Shown here piece by piece: positions 8,038 through 16,684 of a stretch of 64,000 nucleotides of DNA. Every line of letters begins with the position of its first letter. Position 1 is the stretch's first letter. The DNA is taken from assembly GCA_028278525.1 (NCBI GenBank), contig JANQEE010000029.1, positions 26,829 through 90,828 of the forward strand, in the 5' to 3' direction. The translations under genes were made by a program, and so were the position numbers. The stretch is from Minwuiaceae bacterium (lineage in GTDB: Bacteria; Pseudomonadota; Alphaproteobacteria; Minwuiales; Minwuiaceae). The notes under the pieces were generated by a model, which saw only the letters and a list, made by a program, of their open reading frames with translations, searched no databases and was not told the origin of the DNA.

Positions 8038-9690
8038 ATGGCGGAACTGACGGGCTCCGAAATCCTGGCGAAGGCGCTGAGACGGGAGAGCGTCGATACG
8101 CTGTTCTTCCTGATGGGCGGACCGATGCTGCTGGCCGAGAAGTCGTGCATCGAGGAAGGCATCCGGCCGATCGACGTGCGCCACGAACAGGCGGCGGTTT
8201 TCATGGGCCAGGCCTACAGCCGTCTATTGAACAAACCGAGCGTCTGCATGGCGGCGAGCGGACCCGGCGTCACCAACCTGGTCACCGGCGTCGCCAACGC
8301 GCTGGTGGATTGCGTGCCGGTCGTGGCGATCGGCGGATCCAGTCCGTACAACCAATATGGCCGCCAGGTATTTCAGGAGATCGACCAGGTCGCGTTCATG
8401 CGGCCCTGCGTGAAGTGGGCGGAACGCGTCTACAACCCGCGGCGGATCCCCGAGATGGTCAATGTCGCCTTTCAGAAGGCGATGGCGGGCAAACCGGGGC
8501 CGGTCTACCTGGACCTGCCGGGCGACGTCCTCTACGAGAAAGTCGACGAGTCGGAGGTCGATTGGACGATCTCCGGCCGGGCGCTGCCTCGGGCGCGGCC
8601 GCACGGCGACCCGGCCAAGATCGACGAGGTGATCGCGGCGCTGCAGAAGGCAGAGCGGCCGGTGATCGTGACCGGCGGCGGCATCCTGTGGTCGGAAGCG
8701 TCGGAGGAACTGCACGCGTTCGTCGACGCGGCGGGCATCCCCTTCTACACCACGCCGCAGGGCCGCGGCGTCATCCCGGAAGACCATCCCTACTGCTATC
8801 TGACGGTACGCTCCGCGGCGTTTCGCGAGGCCGACCTGATCATGGTGATCGGCACGCGGATGAATTACATCATCCAGCATGCCGCGCCGCCGCGCTTCAA
8901 CGCCGATGCGACGATCGTGCGGATCGACATCGACGAGGACGAGGTTTCGACCAGCCCGCGGCCGGTGGATATCGGCATCGTCGGCGACGCCAAGGCGGTG
9001 CTGGGCCAGATCAACGCCGCGCTGGACGGCCAGGTGACACCGGAACGCTACCGGGGTTGGCGGCAACGGCTGGCGGACGACGAGGCGGAGAAGCGGGCCC
9101 GGCCCGGCGGCAACAGCCTGTCGGACGAGGAGCCGATCCATCCGCTCCGGCTTTGCGAGGAGGTCAAGAACTTCATGCAGCGCGACGCCGTGCTGGTGGT
9201 CGACGGCCAGGAAATCCTGAACTTCGGCCGCCAGTCGATGCCGACCTTCGCGCCCGGACATCGGCTGAACTCCGGCCCGTTCGGCACTATGGGCGTCGGC
9301 CTGCCGTTCGGCCTCGGCGCCAAGGTCGCCAAACCGGACAGCCAAGTGATCGTGGTGCATGGCGACGGCTCGTTCGGGCTGAACGCCATGGAACTGGACA
9401 CCGCCGTCCGGCACAACATCCCGGTGCTGGTGGTGATCAGCCTGAACGGCGGCTGGACCGCCGATGCCGACGGCTCCAAACCGGGCCGCGAGCTGGGCTA
9501 CACACGCTACGACAAGATGGCGGAGTCGCTCGGCTGCTACGGCGAATATGTGGAGGCGCCGGGCGAGATCCGCGCCGCGTTGGAACGAGCCCAGGCAAAG
9601 GTGGACGAAGGCATGGTCGCGGTGGTGAACATCAAGACCGACCACCGCGCCCGCGCCGGGACACAGGCTTTCGCGCAGTATTCAACATAG
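8038..9690 (+). CDS. Thiamine pyrophosphate-dependent enzyme (oxalyl-CoA decarboxylase / 2-hydroxyacyl-CoA lyase / acetolactate synthase-like)
   Basis: 550 aa with three domains: N-terminal PYR (1-170, with the conserved Glu in VRHEQAAVFMGQAYSR), central domain (195-335) and C-terminal PP domain (370-540) with the GDGSFGLNAMELDTAVRHN diphosphate/Mg motif (the final Asn is the expected GDG...N). The context next to a class III CoA transferase suggests a CoA-thioester substrate, either decarboxylation as in oxalyl-CoA decarboxylase or C-C cleavage as in 2-hydroxyacyl-CoA lyase. No ADP-binding signature specific to oxalyl-CoA decarboxylase could be confirmed by eye. Translation starts 8 bases after a GAGGGAGAA site. 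Confidence 0.85.
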   Translation: MAELTGSEILAKALRRESVDTLFFLMGGPMLLAEKSCIEEGIRPIDVRHEQAAVFMGQAYSRLLNKPSVCMAASGPGVTNLVTGVANALVDCVPVVAIGGSSPYNQYGRQVFQEIDQVAFMRPCVKWAERVYNPRRIPEMVNVAFQKAMAGKPGPVYLDLPGDVLYEKVDESEVDWTISGRALPRARPHGDPAKIDEVIAALQKAERPVIVTGGGILWSEASEELHAFVDAAGIPFYTTPQGRGVIPEDHPYCYLTVRSAAFREADLIMVIGTRMNYIIQHAAPPRFNADATIVRIDIDEDEVSTSPRPVDIGIVGDAKAVLGQINAALDGQVTPERYRGWRQRLADDEAEKRARPGGNSLSDEEPIHPLRLCEEVKNFMQRDAVLVVDGQEILNFGRQSMPTFAPGHRLNSGPFGTMGVGLPFGLGAKVAKPDSQVIVVHGDGSFGLNAMELDTAVRHNIPVLVVISLNGGWTADADGSKPGRELGYTRYDKMAESLGCYGEYVEAPGEIRAALERAQAKVDEGMVAVVNIKTDHRARAGTQAFAQYST

Positions 9691-9749
9691 GCGGTTGGCG
9701 GCGAGGCGATCAAAGGCTCCTGGCGGATAACTCCCAAAGCGCCAATCTC

Positions 9750-9818
9750 GTCATTCCGGCGAAGGCCGGAATCCATACTACGGTTCGGTCTGGACCCCGG
9801 CCTCCGCCGGGGTGACGA
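9750..9818. repeat. REP-like dispersed palindromic element
   Basis: Two hairpins in tandem, ATTCCGGC-gaag-GCCGGAAT and ACCCCGGC-ctcc-GCCGGGGT, lie within outer GTCA/TGAC ends. This GTCATTCCGGCGAAGGCCGGAAT type is a well-known intergenic repeat in Alphaproteobacteria. Lying between convergent genes, it could act as a bidirectional transcription stop. Confidence 0.75.
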
Positions 9819-9878
9819 AATCGGGTCGACGGAAGGCGAACGTAGCCCGGACTTTGTCCGTCCCGCCGAAAAAATTAA

Positions 9879-11030
9879 TCACCACTGGTTACCCATGGGG
9901 AACTTCAGCAGGCCGTAGGGCGGGGATTTCGCTCGCTCGACGATCAGTTCCTCGCCACTGAAGCTCTCCAGGAAGGCGACCAGGTCGGCTTTTTCGTCGT
10001 CGGTCAGGCCGAGCGGTTTCATCTTGTCGGTCTTGGTGCCGAACGGGTCTTCGCCGCCGCCTTCATCGTAGAAGTCGACCACCTCCTCAAGGGTGAAAAA
10101 GACGCCGTTGTGCATATAGGGCGCCGAGTAGAGCGTGTAGCGGAGCGGCGGCGTGCGGAACTTGCCGATGTCCGCCTTGTCCTTGGTGGCGCGGTACCGG
10201 CCGGGATCGCGGTCGAGGTGGATGTAGTCCTGTTCCTCGAAGCCCTTTGAGCGCATCCGCTCGCGCATGGCGATCTGGCGCTGCGGGTCTTCCTCGAACG
10301 CCGGGTTGGTTGGAACGCCGAGATTGTAATGCTCCTGGTCGGTGGCTAGCGCCCCGTTGTGGCAGACGATGCAGTTGGCCTTGCCTTCGAACAGCGCCTT
10401 GCCACGCAACTGGGCGTCATTCAGCGCCGACTTGTCACCACGCATGTATTTGTCGAACGGCGCGTCGTCGGCGACGATCGTGCGCTCGTAGGCGGCAATG
10501 GCCGACAGCGCCCGGTCGTAGCTTGGGGCTTCGCCGTACACGCGGCGGAACAGATCCACGTAGACAGGCACCTGCTTCAGGCGCTCTTCCGCCAGGACCG
10601 GTTTCAGGTTACCGGCGAGCGCCCCGGTAATGGCTGAATGAGCCTGCTTTTCCAGCGTCGCGGCGGAGGACGTCCAGAACCAGGCATCGAGATAGGCCGA
10701 ATTCACTATCGTCTGCGAATTGCGCCAATGGACCGTGCCGGGATAGCCGCGCGACAGGTCGCCGCCGTCGCCCCAGCCCTTCTTCGGGTCGTGGCAGTCG
10801 GCGCAGGAGATCGACGCATCGCCGGACAGGCGTGAATCGAAGAACAGCAGCCTGCCGAGTTCCACGCGATCTTCCGTCAGCGGCTGGTCGGCCGGCACCG
10901 GGACTGGAGGCAACGCCGCAAGCGGCGGCGGCGCATCGTCGGATGCGGCCTCACCTTTGTCGATCATCAACGAAAGCGCCAGAGACAGGACGGCAACGGA
11001 ACAGGCTGCGAGCAGGGTCGATTTGCGCAT
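9879..11030 (-). CDS. Di-heme cytochrome c peroxidase (CcpA/MauG family)
   Basis: 383 aa starting at MRKSTLLAACSV; the longer in-frame extension is rejected because it removes the signal peptide from the N-terminus. A Sec signal peptide (residues 1-28) precedes two heme c sites: CADCH at residues 76-80 and CIVCH at 220-224. Family landmarks such as LGRLLFFDSRLSGD, RTIVADDAPFDKYMRGD and FRTPPLRY are visible. These periplasmic enzymes reduce peroxide or, as in MauG, oxidise a partner protein. It is the last gene of the minus-strand redox operon and probably removes or uses a reactive product of the molybdoenzyme. Iodate reductase operons carry comparable peroxidases. Confidence 0.9.
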   Translation of the reverse strand: MRKSTLLAACSVAVLSLALSLMIDKGEAASDDAPPPLAALPPVPVPADQPLTEDRVELGRLLFFDSRLSGDASISCADCHDPKKGWGDGGDLSRGYPGTVHWRNSQTIVNSAYLDAWFWTSSAATLEKQAHSAITGALAGNLKPVLAEERLKQVPVYVDLFRRVYGEAPSYDRALSAIAAYERTIVADDAPFDKYMRGDKSALNDAQLRGKALFEGKANCIVCHNGALATDQEHYNLGVPTNPAFEEDPQRQIAMRERMRSKGFEEQDYIHLDRDPGRYRATKDKADIGKFRTPPLRYTLYSAPYMHNGVFFTLEEVVDFYDEGGGEDPFGTKTDKMKPLGLTDDEKADLVAFLESFSGEELIVERAKSPPYGLLKFPMGNQW

Positions 11031-11050
11031 TGCACGGATCTCCTTGCGCG

Positions 11051-11815
11051 TCAGACTTTGAATTGAACGGAAAATTCGCTGGTCTCGCCGGCCTTGACGG
11101 CGACGTCGCCGGCAGTTTCGCCGAACACCGGGTGCCAGGCCGTCAGTTCGTAACTGCCGGGCGGAATTCGATCGATCGAAACCTCGCCCTTCGAATCCGC
11201 AACGCCGACATAAGGATGATCGGCGGTGTAGATCCAGGCGGACATCCAATTGTGGGCGTCGCAGTCGATCTCGATGACGTCGCCGCGCCGCATTTTGAGG
11301 ACGTGTTTGTCGACCTGGCCGGCCTGCGGCTGGGCGATGTTGAACATCGTACGCCGCGCACGGCCGATCAGTTCGTAGGCGTGGATGTTATGCAGCAGCG
11401 GGTCTTCGTTAAGGATCGTCAATTCGGCGCCTTTACGGGCAACCTGAACGTAAGGCTCGAATTTACACCGGGCCTGGACGATCTTCGGCACGGTCCCTGG
11501 ATCGGACCACGGCTTGCCTTGCGAGATATCCTTAAGCGCAACGACCGCGTCCGCGAGATAGCCGTCCGCCGTGACCCGAACCGGATCGGGCACGATAGCC
11601 CCCTCCCCGCAATGGCCGTGGTCCTTGCTGATCAGGATCTCTTCGGGCTTTGGCGGCGCACCGGAAAGCATGACTTTGCCTTTCAACACGCCGCCGGCAA
11701 TGTCCGGCTGTTCCGTATAGTCAGCGACCGCGAGGCGCGGCAGGGCGGCGACCCCTAACGCCGCCGCGCCGGTCGACAGCATGGTGCGGCGGGACAAATA
11801 GCGATTGATCGTCAT
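11051..11815 (-). CDS. Tat-exported cupredoxin-like / carboxypeptidase-regulatory-like domain protein (methylamine-utilisation type)
   Basis: 254 aa. The N-terminus carries a twin-arginine signal (SRRTMLSTGAAALGVAAL, ending near LAVA), so it is exported folded, usually with a cofactor. The mature part has HGHCGEG, LLHNIHAYE and CDAHNWMSAW. The His...Cys-x2-His...Met set resembles a cupredoxin-type copper site. The end (GEVSIDRIPPGSYELTAWHP) is a carboxypeptidase-regulatory-like beta-sandwich. Proteins of this family sit beside cytochrome c peroxidases in many genomes. Its ATG overlaps the cytochrome stop codon (TAATG), so it is translated with that gene. The likely role is periplasmic electron transfer or copper delivery, which is inference. 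Confidence 0.82.
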   Translation of the reverse strand: MTINRYLSRRTMLSTGAAALGVAALPRLAVADYTEQPDIAGGVLKGKVMLSGAPPKPEEILISKDHGHCGEGAIVPDPVRVTADGYLADAVVALKDISQGKPWSDPGTVPKIVQARCKFEPYVQVARKGAELTILNEDPLLHNIHAYELIGRARRTMFNIAQPQAGQVDKHVLKMRRGDVIEIDCDAHNWMSAWIYTADHPYVGVADSKGEVSIDRIPPGSYELTAWHPVFGETAGDVAVKAGETSEFSVQFKV

Positions 11816-12582
11816 TACTCGGTATCTCCCGAAATCTTGTCGGTTGAGGTAGCGCCGAACGACAGCACGTATTCGGTCAGCGCCCAGAGTTCGTCTGGGG
11901 TCGCCTTGGAGCCGTAGGCCGGCATCGGCGACCCATCGAGGCCGGTGAAGATGCGGGTGTACACTTCGTCCGGCGCGGCGCCGCCCTTGTAGCGGCCATC
12001 GGTGAAGTCGGTCGCCCAGATGCGCCGCTTCTGATCGTCCTTGAGGGTAAGCGAAGACGGGCCGTCGCCCATACCGTCCGCCCCATGACAGGAAGCGCAT
12101 TGCAGTCGGTCGTAGACTTGCGCACCCAACGCCAGATCGGCGTGCGCGGGACGGGGCGGCACGGAAATGGGCTTGCCCGGATCCTCGATGAACGCGAAGT
12201 CCTTGACCACGGCAACCAGGGCCCAGCGGTCCCGCTCCGGCAACGAGGCGAAGCTCGGCATCATGGCACCCGCCGCCCCTTCGACCCCGCGGGTGATCGC
12301 CTCGAACAGATCCTGGTCGGTCGGATTCTCGCCGCTTGGCGTCGAGCGTAGTTTGAATACGCCGAGTTGAAGGTTGCGGGGACGCTGGCTCAGGATGTAG
12401 GCGCCGGGCCCGGCGCCGTCACCTTCGACGCCGTGGCAGGCGACACATTCGCGCCGGTAAATCTCCTTGCCGTGCTCCAGCAATGCGGGATCGGCACCCG
12501 GCTGCTGCGCATTTGCGCCGTCTACCGCCGACACGGTGGCCAGCCCGGCCGCGACGGCGAACAAGGCCTCGATTTTTCTCAT
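11815..12582 (-). CDS. Periplasmic di-domain cytochrome c
   Basis: 255 aa with a Sec signal peptide (residues 1-25, ANAQ cleavage region) and two heme c attachment sites, CVACH at 46-50 and CASCH at 162-166. Each is followed by a plausible Met ligand (AMMPSF near 107 and SPMPAYG near 220). Two class I cytochrome c domains in series suit electron relay between the Rieske/molybdopterin complex upstream in the operon and a terminal oxidase or the di-heme peroxidase downstream. The gene starts 11 bases after the molybdoenzyme ends, with no room for a separate promoter. Confidence 0.9.
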   Translation of the reverse strand: MRKIEALFAVAAGLATVSAVDGANAQQPGADPALLEHGKEIYRRECVACHGVEGDGAGPGAYILSQRPRNLQLGVFKLRSTPSGENPTDQDLFEAITRGVEGAAGAMMPSFASLPERDRWALVAVVKDFAFIEDPGKPISVPPRPAHADLALGAQVYDRLQCASCHGADGMGDGPSSLTLKDDQKRRIWATDFTDGRYKGGAAPDEVYTRIFTGLDGSPMPAYGSKATPDELWALTEYVLSFGATSTDKISGDTE

Positions 12583-12592
12583 CGCCGCCTCC

Positions 12593-15199
12593 TCAGCCGA
12601 TCGTGCGCGGCACGAAGGACATAGCGCCGGTGACTTTCTTGAGCGGCGTTTCGCCGACCCGTGTCACCCGTCCCTTGCCGATCTTGTAGTTGTAGACACC
12701 GGTCACCGGGTCGGTGACGGCGGGCACAACCGTGTTCGAGTTCTGCCCCGGATAAAACGCGTAGGTGTAGCTGACCCCCGGCGCGACTTCGTCGGTGACG
12801 TAGGCGACGAGCGCCAGAACGCCGGTGGTCTTTTCGCCGAGCTGGTTGACCACGTCGTCGTTCTGCACATGCACCAGGTCGCCGCTCTCGATGCCGCGCG
12901 GGCCGGCGTCGGCCGGATTGATGAACAGGAAGTTCGACGGATAGCGCTGCCGCACATAGGGCTTGCGCAGGTCGTCATACATCGTCTGCCAGATGTGGTT
13001 GATGCGGCCATTCAGCACCCAAAGCTCGTCCTGCTTCGGGTGGAAGCGGCTATAGATCTTGTCGACGAAGCGCCAGTCGCCGCGCATGAAGATCGCCTTG
13101 CCGCTGGCCGTCTTGAACTGTTTGACGATCTTGTTGTGCTCTTCGTCCGCCGGCACGGTTTCGTCATGCAGACGGACGGTGCCGATCAGTTTTCCGTCCG
13201 CCAGCCGGGCGGGCAGCTGGATACCGGTGGTGGAGAGCGAGCGCAGGAGATCGTGCGCGCGCATACCCTTGGCCTCGGCCAGCTCGACCAGTTTCGAGTA
13301 GTCGTACTGGCCGCCCTTGGATCGGGCCGACGCCTCTTCGAAGATGTCGTTGCCGTCGTTCCAGTCGAAACCGTCGAAGCCCATCTTCCGGGCGATCTGG
13401 GCGACGATCCACCAGTCCGGCTTTGCCTCCCCCGGCGGATCGTAGAATTTCGAGTAGATGCGCAGACGCCGCTCGCCCTGGGCGCGGGTGAAGTCGACCT
13501 CGCCCCAGGTCGCCGCGGGTAGAATCAGGTCGACATATTCGGTCAGGTCGTTCTGGTACGTCTCCTGCTGGATCAGCACCATGCCGCCCTGGTCCATGCG
13601 CCGCTTCAGTTCTGCGACGATGCTGTCGCGGCCGAAGCCGGTGACCTGGACCGGGTGGCCGCGGGTCAGCTTCTCAATCTTGTCGCGAAGCGACTGGCCG
13701 GCCGACATCGCGGTCACCCAACTGTGGCCGACGACGTAGGCGAGGCGAAGATTGCCTTCCATCGCCCACTTGTCGAAATTAAGCGGGATCTTCGCGCCGC
13801 CCGGATCGTCCGGCCTGGCGTCGTGGTAGGCGACCGGCGATTTCGACAGCGGGTAGCCCTTCGCTTTCATCATCCCGCGCTGATGGCCGCCGGCGCGGCT
13901 GATCACGCGGCCCGGCCGGCCGCCGGCGCCGCAGGTAAGGCCGAGCGCGGACAACGACGCACTGTTGGGGAAATTGAACGACCAGTAGTTGCCCTTCTCC
14001 AGCATGAACGAGGCCTTGGGCCGGAGCGAGCCGCGCGGCTTGGCCAGCATCTCGGCGGCGCGCACGATCTTGTTCGCCGGAACGCGCGTGGTCGCCGCGG
14101 CTTTCTCGATCGTGTAAGCGTCGTCCGCCAGCAGGAACGCCTTGTACTCGTCGAAGGTCATGCCGAAGCGGTGGCGGCGCCAGCTCTTCGCCTCCTTCGC
14201 GATGTCGTCGCGGGTCGCCGTCCGGCGTTCGATAAAGTCAGTGTCTTCCCAACCCCGTTCGACGATGTAGCGGGCGATGGCGTTGTTCAGGACGGAGTCG
14301 GTGCCGGGCCAGACCTGGAGGTGCAGGCCGCCCGTCCGTTCGGCATAGGCCGCCGTCGGGCTCTTGCGCGGATTGACGAAGACGATCTTAGCGCCGCCCG
14401 GCGCCATCCACTCGGTGAACAAAATGGTCTGGTTTTCGTATGGATCGACGCCGGAGATGTAGACCACGTCGGCGTCCCGCCAATCCGTGTACGCGGCGGA
14501 GAAGCCGTCGACCCCGGCATCGTCGACACCGGTCGCGTCGTTGGACGCCGTCGGCTTGTCGTGCTCCGCGCCGGCCGGCGTGCCGATGGCGCCGTAGGCC
14601 AGCTTGGTGACGGCGTAGGTGTTCTCCCAGAACTGGTAGGAGTAGTACTTGCAGCCCCAGGCGGCCTCGCCCCACTTGTCGATTGCGTATGTCGACAGTT
14701 CGGCGGCGATGGCGGTGGCGTCGTCCCAGGAGATCGGATGCAGCATGTTGCGGATGCGGACCAGCGGCGTCTGCAGCCGCTCCGCCGTCGGGCGGCGCGG
14801 GTTGTACGGCTTCAGGCCCAACGTACCGCCGCGGACGCTGTGGTTGCCCTTGCGGTTCACCGCCGTCTCGCCGTCCGGCACGATCACCACATGATGCAGC
14901 TCGCCGTTGTGGCGCACCACGTTGTGCATGTTGGGGCTGACCCACTTGCCGCTGGCGGCGGAGACCGGAAAGTCGGCGTGGAAAGCGTTCGCGTCGGCCT
15001 TTGAGCCACCTTTGCGGTGATACGGCCAGCGATAGACCTTGTAGCCGCAGCCGACGATGCAGTACTCGCATGCGGTCGGCAGGACCTCCGCATCGGCGGG
15101 CGGGATCGGTACTTCGTCCACCGGCAAATCGTAGGTGCCGAGGTCGACGGACGGCGTGCGCGCGGCGAGAAACGCGCGGCGATCGATTTCGTTGCTCAT
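12593..15199 (-). CDS. Molybdopterin oxidoreductase of the arsenite oxidase / iodate reductase (AioA/IdrA) branch
   Basis: 868 aa from the ATG giving MSNEIDRRAFLAAR; an 83-codon upstream extension has no family similarity. The cluster motif is Cys-x2-Cys-x3-Cys (C44, C47, C51 in CEYCIVGCGYKVYRWP), with Ser121 in HSVRGG at the fourth position. This is the AioA-type [3Fe-4S] pattern, not the four-Cys pattern of nitrate or formate enzymes. It has no Cys/SeCys ligand at the Mo and no signal peptide, so export probably rides on the Tat signal of the Rieske subunit. Of the arsenite-pocket positions, Arg435 and His439 (RAGGHQ) are kept, while the His and Glu counterparts near residues 219-232 appear absent. 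The substrate therefore may not be arsenite. Confidence 0.88.
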   Translation of the reverse strand: MSNEIDRRAFLAARTPSVDLGTYDLPVDEVPIPPADAEVLPTACEYCIVGCGYKVYRWPYHRKGGSKADANAFHADFPVSAASGKWVSPNMHNVVRHNGELHHVVIVPDGETAVNRKGNHSVRGGTLGLKPYNPRRPTAERLQTPLVRIRNMLHPISWDDATAIAAELSTYAIDKWGEAAWGCKYYSYQFWENTYAVTKLAYGAIGTPAGAEHDKPTASNDATGVDDAGVDGFSAAYTDWRDADVVYISGVDPYENQTILFTEWMAPGGAKIVFVNPRKSPTAAYAERTGGLHLQVWPGTDSVLNNAIARYIVERGWEDTDFIERRTATRDDIAKEAKSWRRHRFGMTFDEYKAFLLADDAYTIEKAAATTRVPANKIVRAAEMLAKPRGSLRPKASFMLEKGNYWSFNFPNSASLSALGLTCGAGGRPGRVISRAGGHQRGMMKAKGYPLSKSPVAYHDARPDDPGGAKIPLNFDKWAMEGNLRLAYVVGHSWVTAMSAGQSLRDKIEKLTRGHPVQVTGFGRDSIVAELKRRMDQGGMVLIQQETYQNDLTEYVDLILPAATWGEVDFTRAQGERRLRIYSKFYDPPGEAKPDWWIVAQIARKMGFDGFDWNDGNDIFEEASARSKGGQYDYSKLVELAEAKGMRAHDLLRSLSTTGIQLPARLADGKLIGTVRLHDETVPADEEHNKIVKQFKTASGKAIFMRGDWRFVDKIYSRFHPKQDELWVLNGRINHIWQTMYDDLRKPYVRQRYPSNFLFINPADAGPRGIESGDLVHVQNDDVVNQLGEKTTGVLALVAYVTDEVAPGVSYTYAFYPGQNSNTVVPAVTDPVTGVYNYKIGKGRVTRVGETPLKKVTGAMSFVPRTIG

Positions 15200-15219
15200 C
15201 GGTTTACTCCCTGATGCGG

Positions 15220-15816
15220 TCAGCCGCGCATGATGACCGGGCCGCCCGGCCGGCCCGGGGTAGCGCCGTCGGCGATGTCGCCATCGGCCAGATTGCTGCG
15301 ATAGCCGTAGATCAGGCCGATCACGCCCACCGCGACGATGTCGTCGCCGTCCACGCGCAAGACGACTTGCGGCAGGTTCTGGGTGGCGCTGGCATGGACC
15401 GGGATGCCGCCCTTGCGGAGATCGAAGGTCGAGAAGTGAAACGGGCACGGGCCGACGGCTTTGACGTCGTGGCGATAGCGGCCGCGCAGGCTGCCGCCCA
15501 TATGGGTGCAGAGTGCGCTGAAGGCGACGATATCGCCGTCGGGCCCGACGCCGCGCAAGGCTTCCGCCCCCAGCCTGACGAGGAAGTTCGGTTGCTGCTT
15601 CAGCGGGTAGGCGAAGGCCAACGGCTCGCCAACCTCGATCCGGCTGAGCGTGCCGATCTTCAGTTCGGGATAGACGCCGTCTTCGAGCCTCGCTTCGCCT
15701 TCCGCAGCCTCGACCACATCGCCCGGTGCGAACGATGCCGCCATAACGCCGCCGGACATGACGGTAATCGCCGAGCGACGATTCATACAGAAAGGTCTGT
15801 CCTTATCTTGATCCAT
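15220..15816 (-). CDS. Tat-exported Rieske [2Fe-2S] subunit (AioB/IdrB-like)
   Basis: 198 aa. The Rieske ligands are visible as CTHMGG and CPFHFSTFD (C-x-H ... C-x2-H), separated by 17 residues as in AioB. A twin-arginine signal (NRRSAITVMSGGVMAAS) lies at the N-terminus. The tail segment GDDIVAVGVIGLIYGY closely resembles the end of arsenite oxidase small subunits. It lies 20 bases upstream of the large subunit on the same strand. It should pass electrons from the molybdenum site to the cytochrome c encoded downstream and carry the large subunit through the Tat system. An internal ATG at 15786 (MNRRSAIT) is an alternative start. Confidence 0.9.
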   Translation of the reverse strand: MDQDKDRPFCMNRRSAITVMSGGVMAASFAPGDVVEAAEGEARLEDGVYPELKIGTLSRIEVGEPLAFAYPLKQQPNFLVRLGAEALRGVGPDGDIVAFSALCTHMGGSLRGRYRHDVKAVGPCPFHFSTFDLRKGGIPVHASATQNLPQVVLRVDGDDIVAVGVIGLIYGYRSNLADGDIADGATPGRPGGPVIMRG

Positions 15817-15886
15817 GCCATGCCTCCCCAAAACTGTCTTCAGTCGTTTCGATTGAGCCAACCCGCAGGCCGGCGCCGTAGTCTCG

Positions 15887-16675
15887 TCAGCCCATGCTGT
15901 TGAGCAGAATTTGGGCGACCTGCTCGACGCGCCCGGATGGGCCGTCCCCGACCAGCCCAATGGCAAGGTCGCCCTGTCGCCAAACCACATTGGTGAAGCG
16001 GCCCTTGCGGTGGACGGAGACGTCGAGCCCCGCCTGATTCTCCGGCAGCGCGAGACCGTCGGCGGACATCACGTACAGGGCCAGCGCGCCGTCCGTACCC
16101 TCGAAGCTCAGCGACGCGAGCCGGCGGCCGAACAACCAGCAAAGCCGGCCGCCGATCAACCGGTTGCCGCCGGGTTCGACCGGGAAGGCCGGCAATTGGA
16201 AATCCAGCTTGGAGCCGTACCAATCGACGGCGCCGGCGACTTCGCTTGCGGTGAAGTCGAGTACCCGTTCCGCAAATAGAAACGTTTCAAAGTCGCTAAT
16301 CAGGGTCGAGACGATCTGATGCCGGCTCTCACGCCACGCCAAAAGCCTCGGCCCGACCGTGAAGACAACCGCACTGGCGGCCAGTGCGCCGAACGCGGCG
16401 AAAGCGAAACCGCGGCGGCCAACGGAGAGCGGCGCGCGACTGGGCGGTGCCAGGCAGTTTTCCACCTGCGCCAGAACGCGTTGCCGCAAGTCTCTCGGCG
16501 CCACCTCCGCCGTCATCGTCTCGCGCAGCAGGCGGTCGAGCGTCTCCAGTTCGTCGACCGAAGCCGAGCACACAGCGCACTCGGCAAGATGCCGGCGGAT
16601 GCCGGCCGCGTCCTCCGCCGTGCATTCGCCGTCGACGAAGCTTTCCAAATCAAAACCGCTACACGTTTCGACCAT
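15887..16675 (-). CDS. Membrane anti-sigma factor with zinc-finger (ZAS-like) domain
   Basis: 262 aa. The N-terminal 45 residues hold the anti-sigma zinc-binding pattern (His...Cys-x2-Cys in RRHLAECAVC). A hydrophobic segment at about 88-108 (FAFAAFGALAASAVVFTVG) would cross the membrane, followed by a periplasmic domain of about 150 residues that would sense a signal. It starts 9 bases after the ECF sigma factor, the classic sigma/anti-sigma pairing. It is followed by the Rieske gene on the same strand, so the signal is probably linked to the periplasmic redox substrate. Confidence 0.85.
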   Translation of the reverse strand: MVETCSGFDLESFVDGECTAEDAAGIRRHLAECAVCSASVDELETLDRLLRETMTAEVAPRDLRQRVLAQVENCLAPPSRAPLSVGRRGFAFAAFGALAASAVVFTVGPRLLAWRESRHQIVSTLISDFETFLFAERVLDFTASEVAGAVDWYGSKLDFQLPAFPVEPGGNRLIGGRLCWLFGRRLASLSFEGTDGALALYVMSADGLALPENQAGLDVSVHRKGRFTNVVWRQGDLAIGLVGDGPSGRVEQVAQILLNSMG

Positions 16676-16684
16676 GACAGATGC

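Noticed and set aside
8224..9645. Long antisense ORF (473 aa) opposite the ThDP enzyme gene
   Set aside because: Composition is Arg/His/Asp-rich mirror coding of a GC-rich gene, with no motif. The plus-strand gene has a complete three-domain fold.
13655..15004. Long plus-strand ORF (449 aa) opposite the molybdoenzyme gene
   Set aside because: Mirror frame of a strongly conserved gene; no domain and no ribosome-binding site.
12593..15448. 951-aa version of the molybdoenzyme with an 83-residue N-terminal extension
   Set aside because: The extension has Arg/Gly/Pro-rich random sequence and runs into the Rieske gene; the ATG at 15199 gives the family N-terminus.
11815..15816. Classical arsenite oxidase operon
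   Set aside because: The subunit order and [3Fe-4S] pattern fit, but there is no arsenic resistance or AioXSR-type gene nearby, and two pocket residues look absent. I keep the broader label AioA/IdrA-like.
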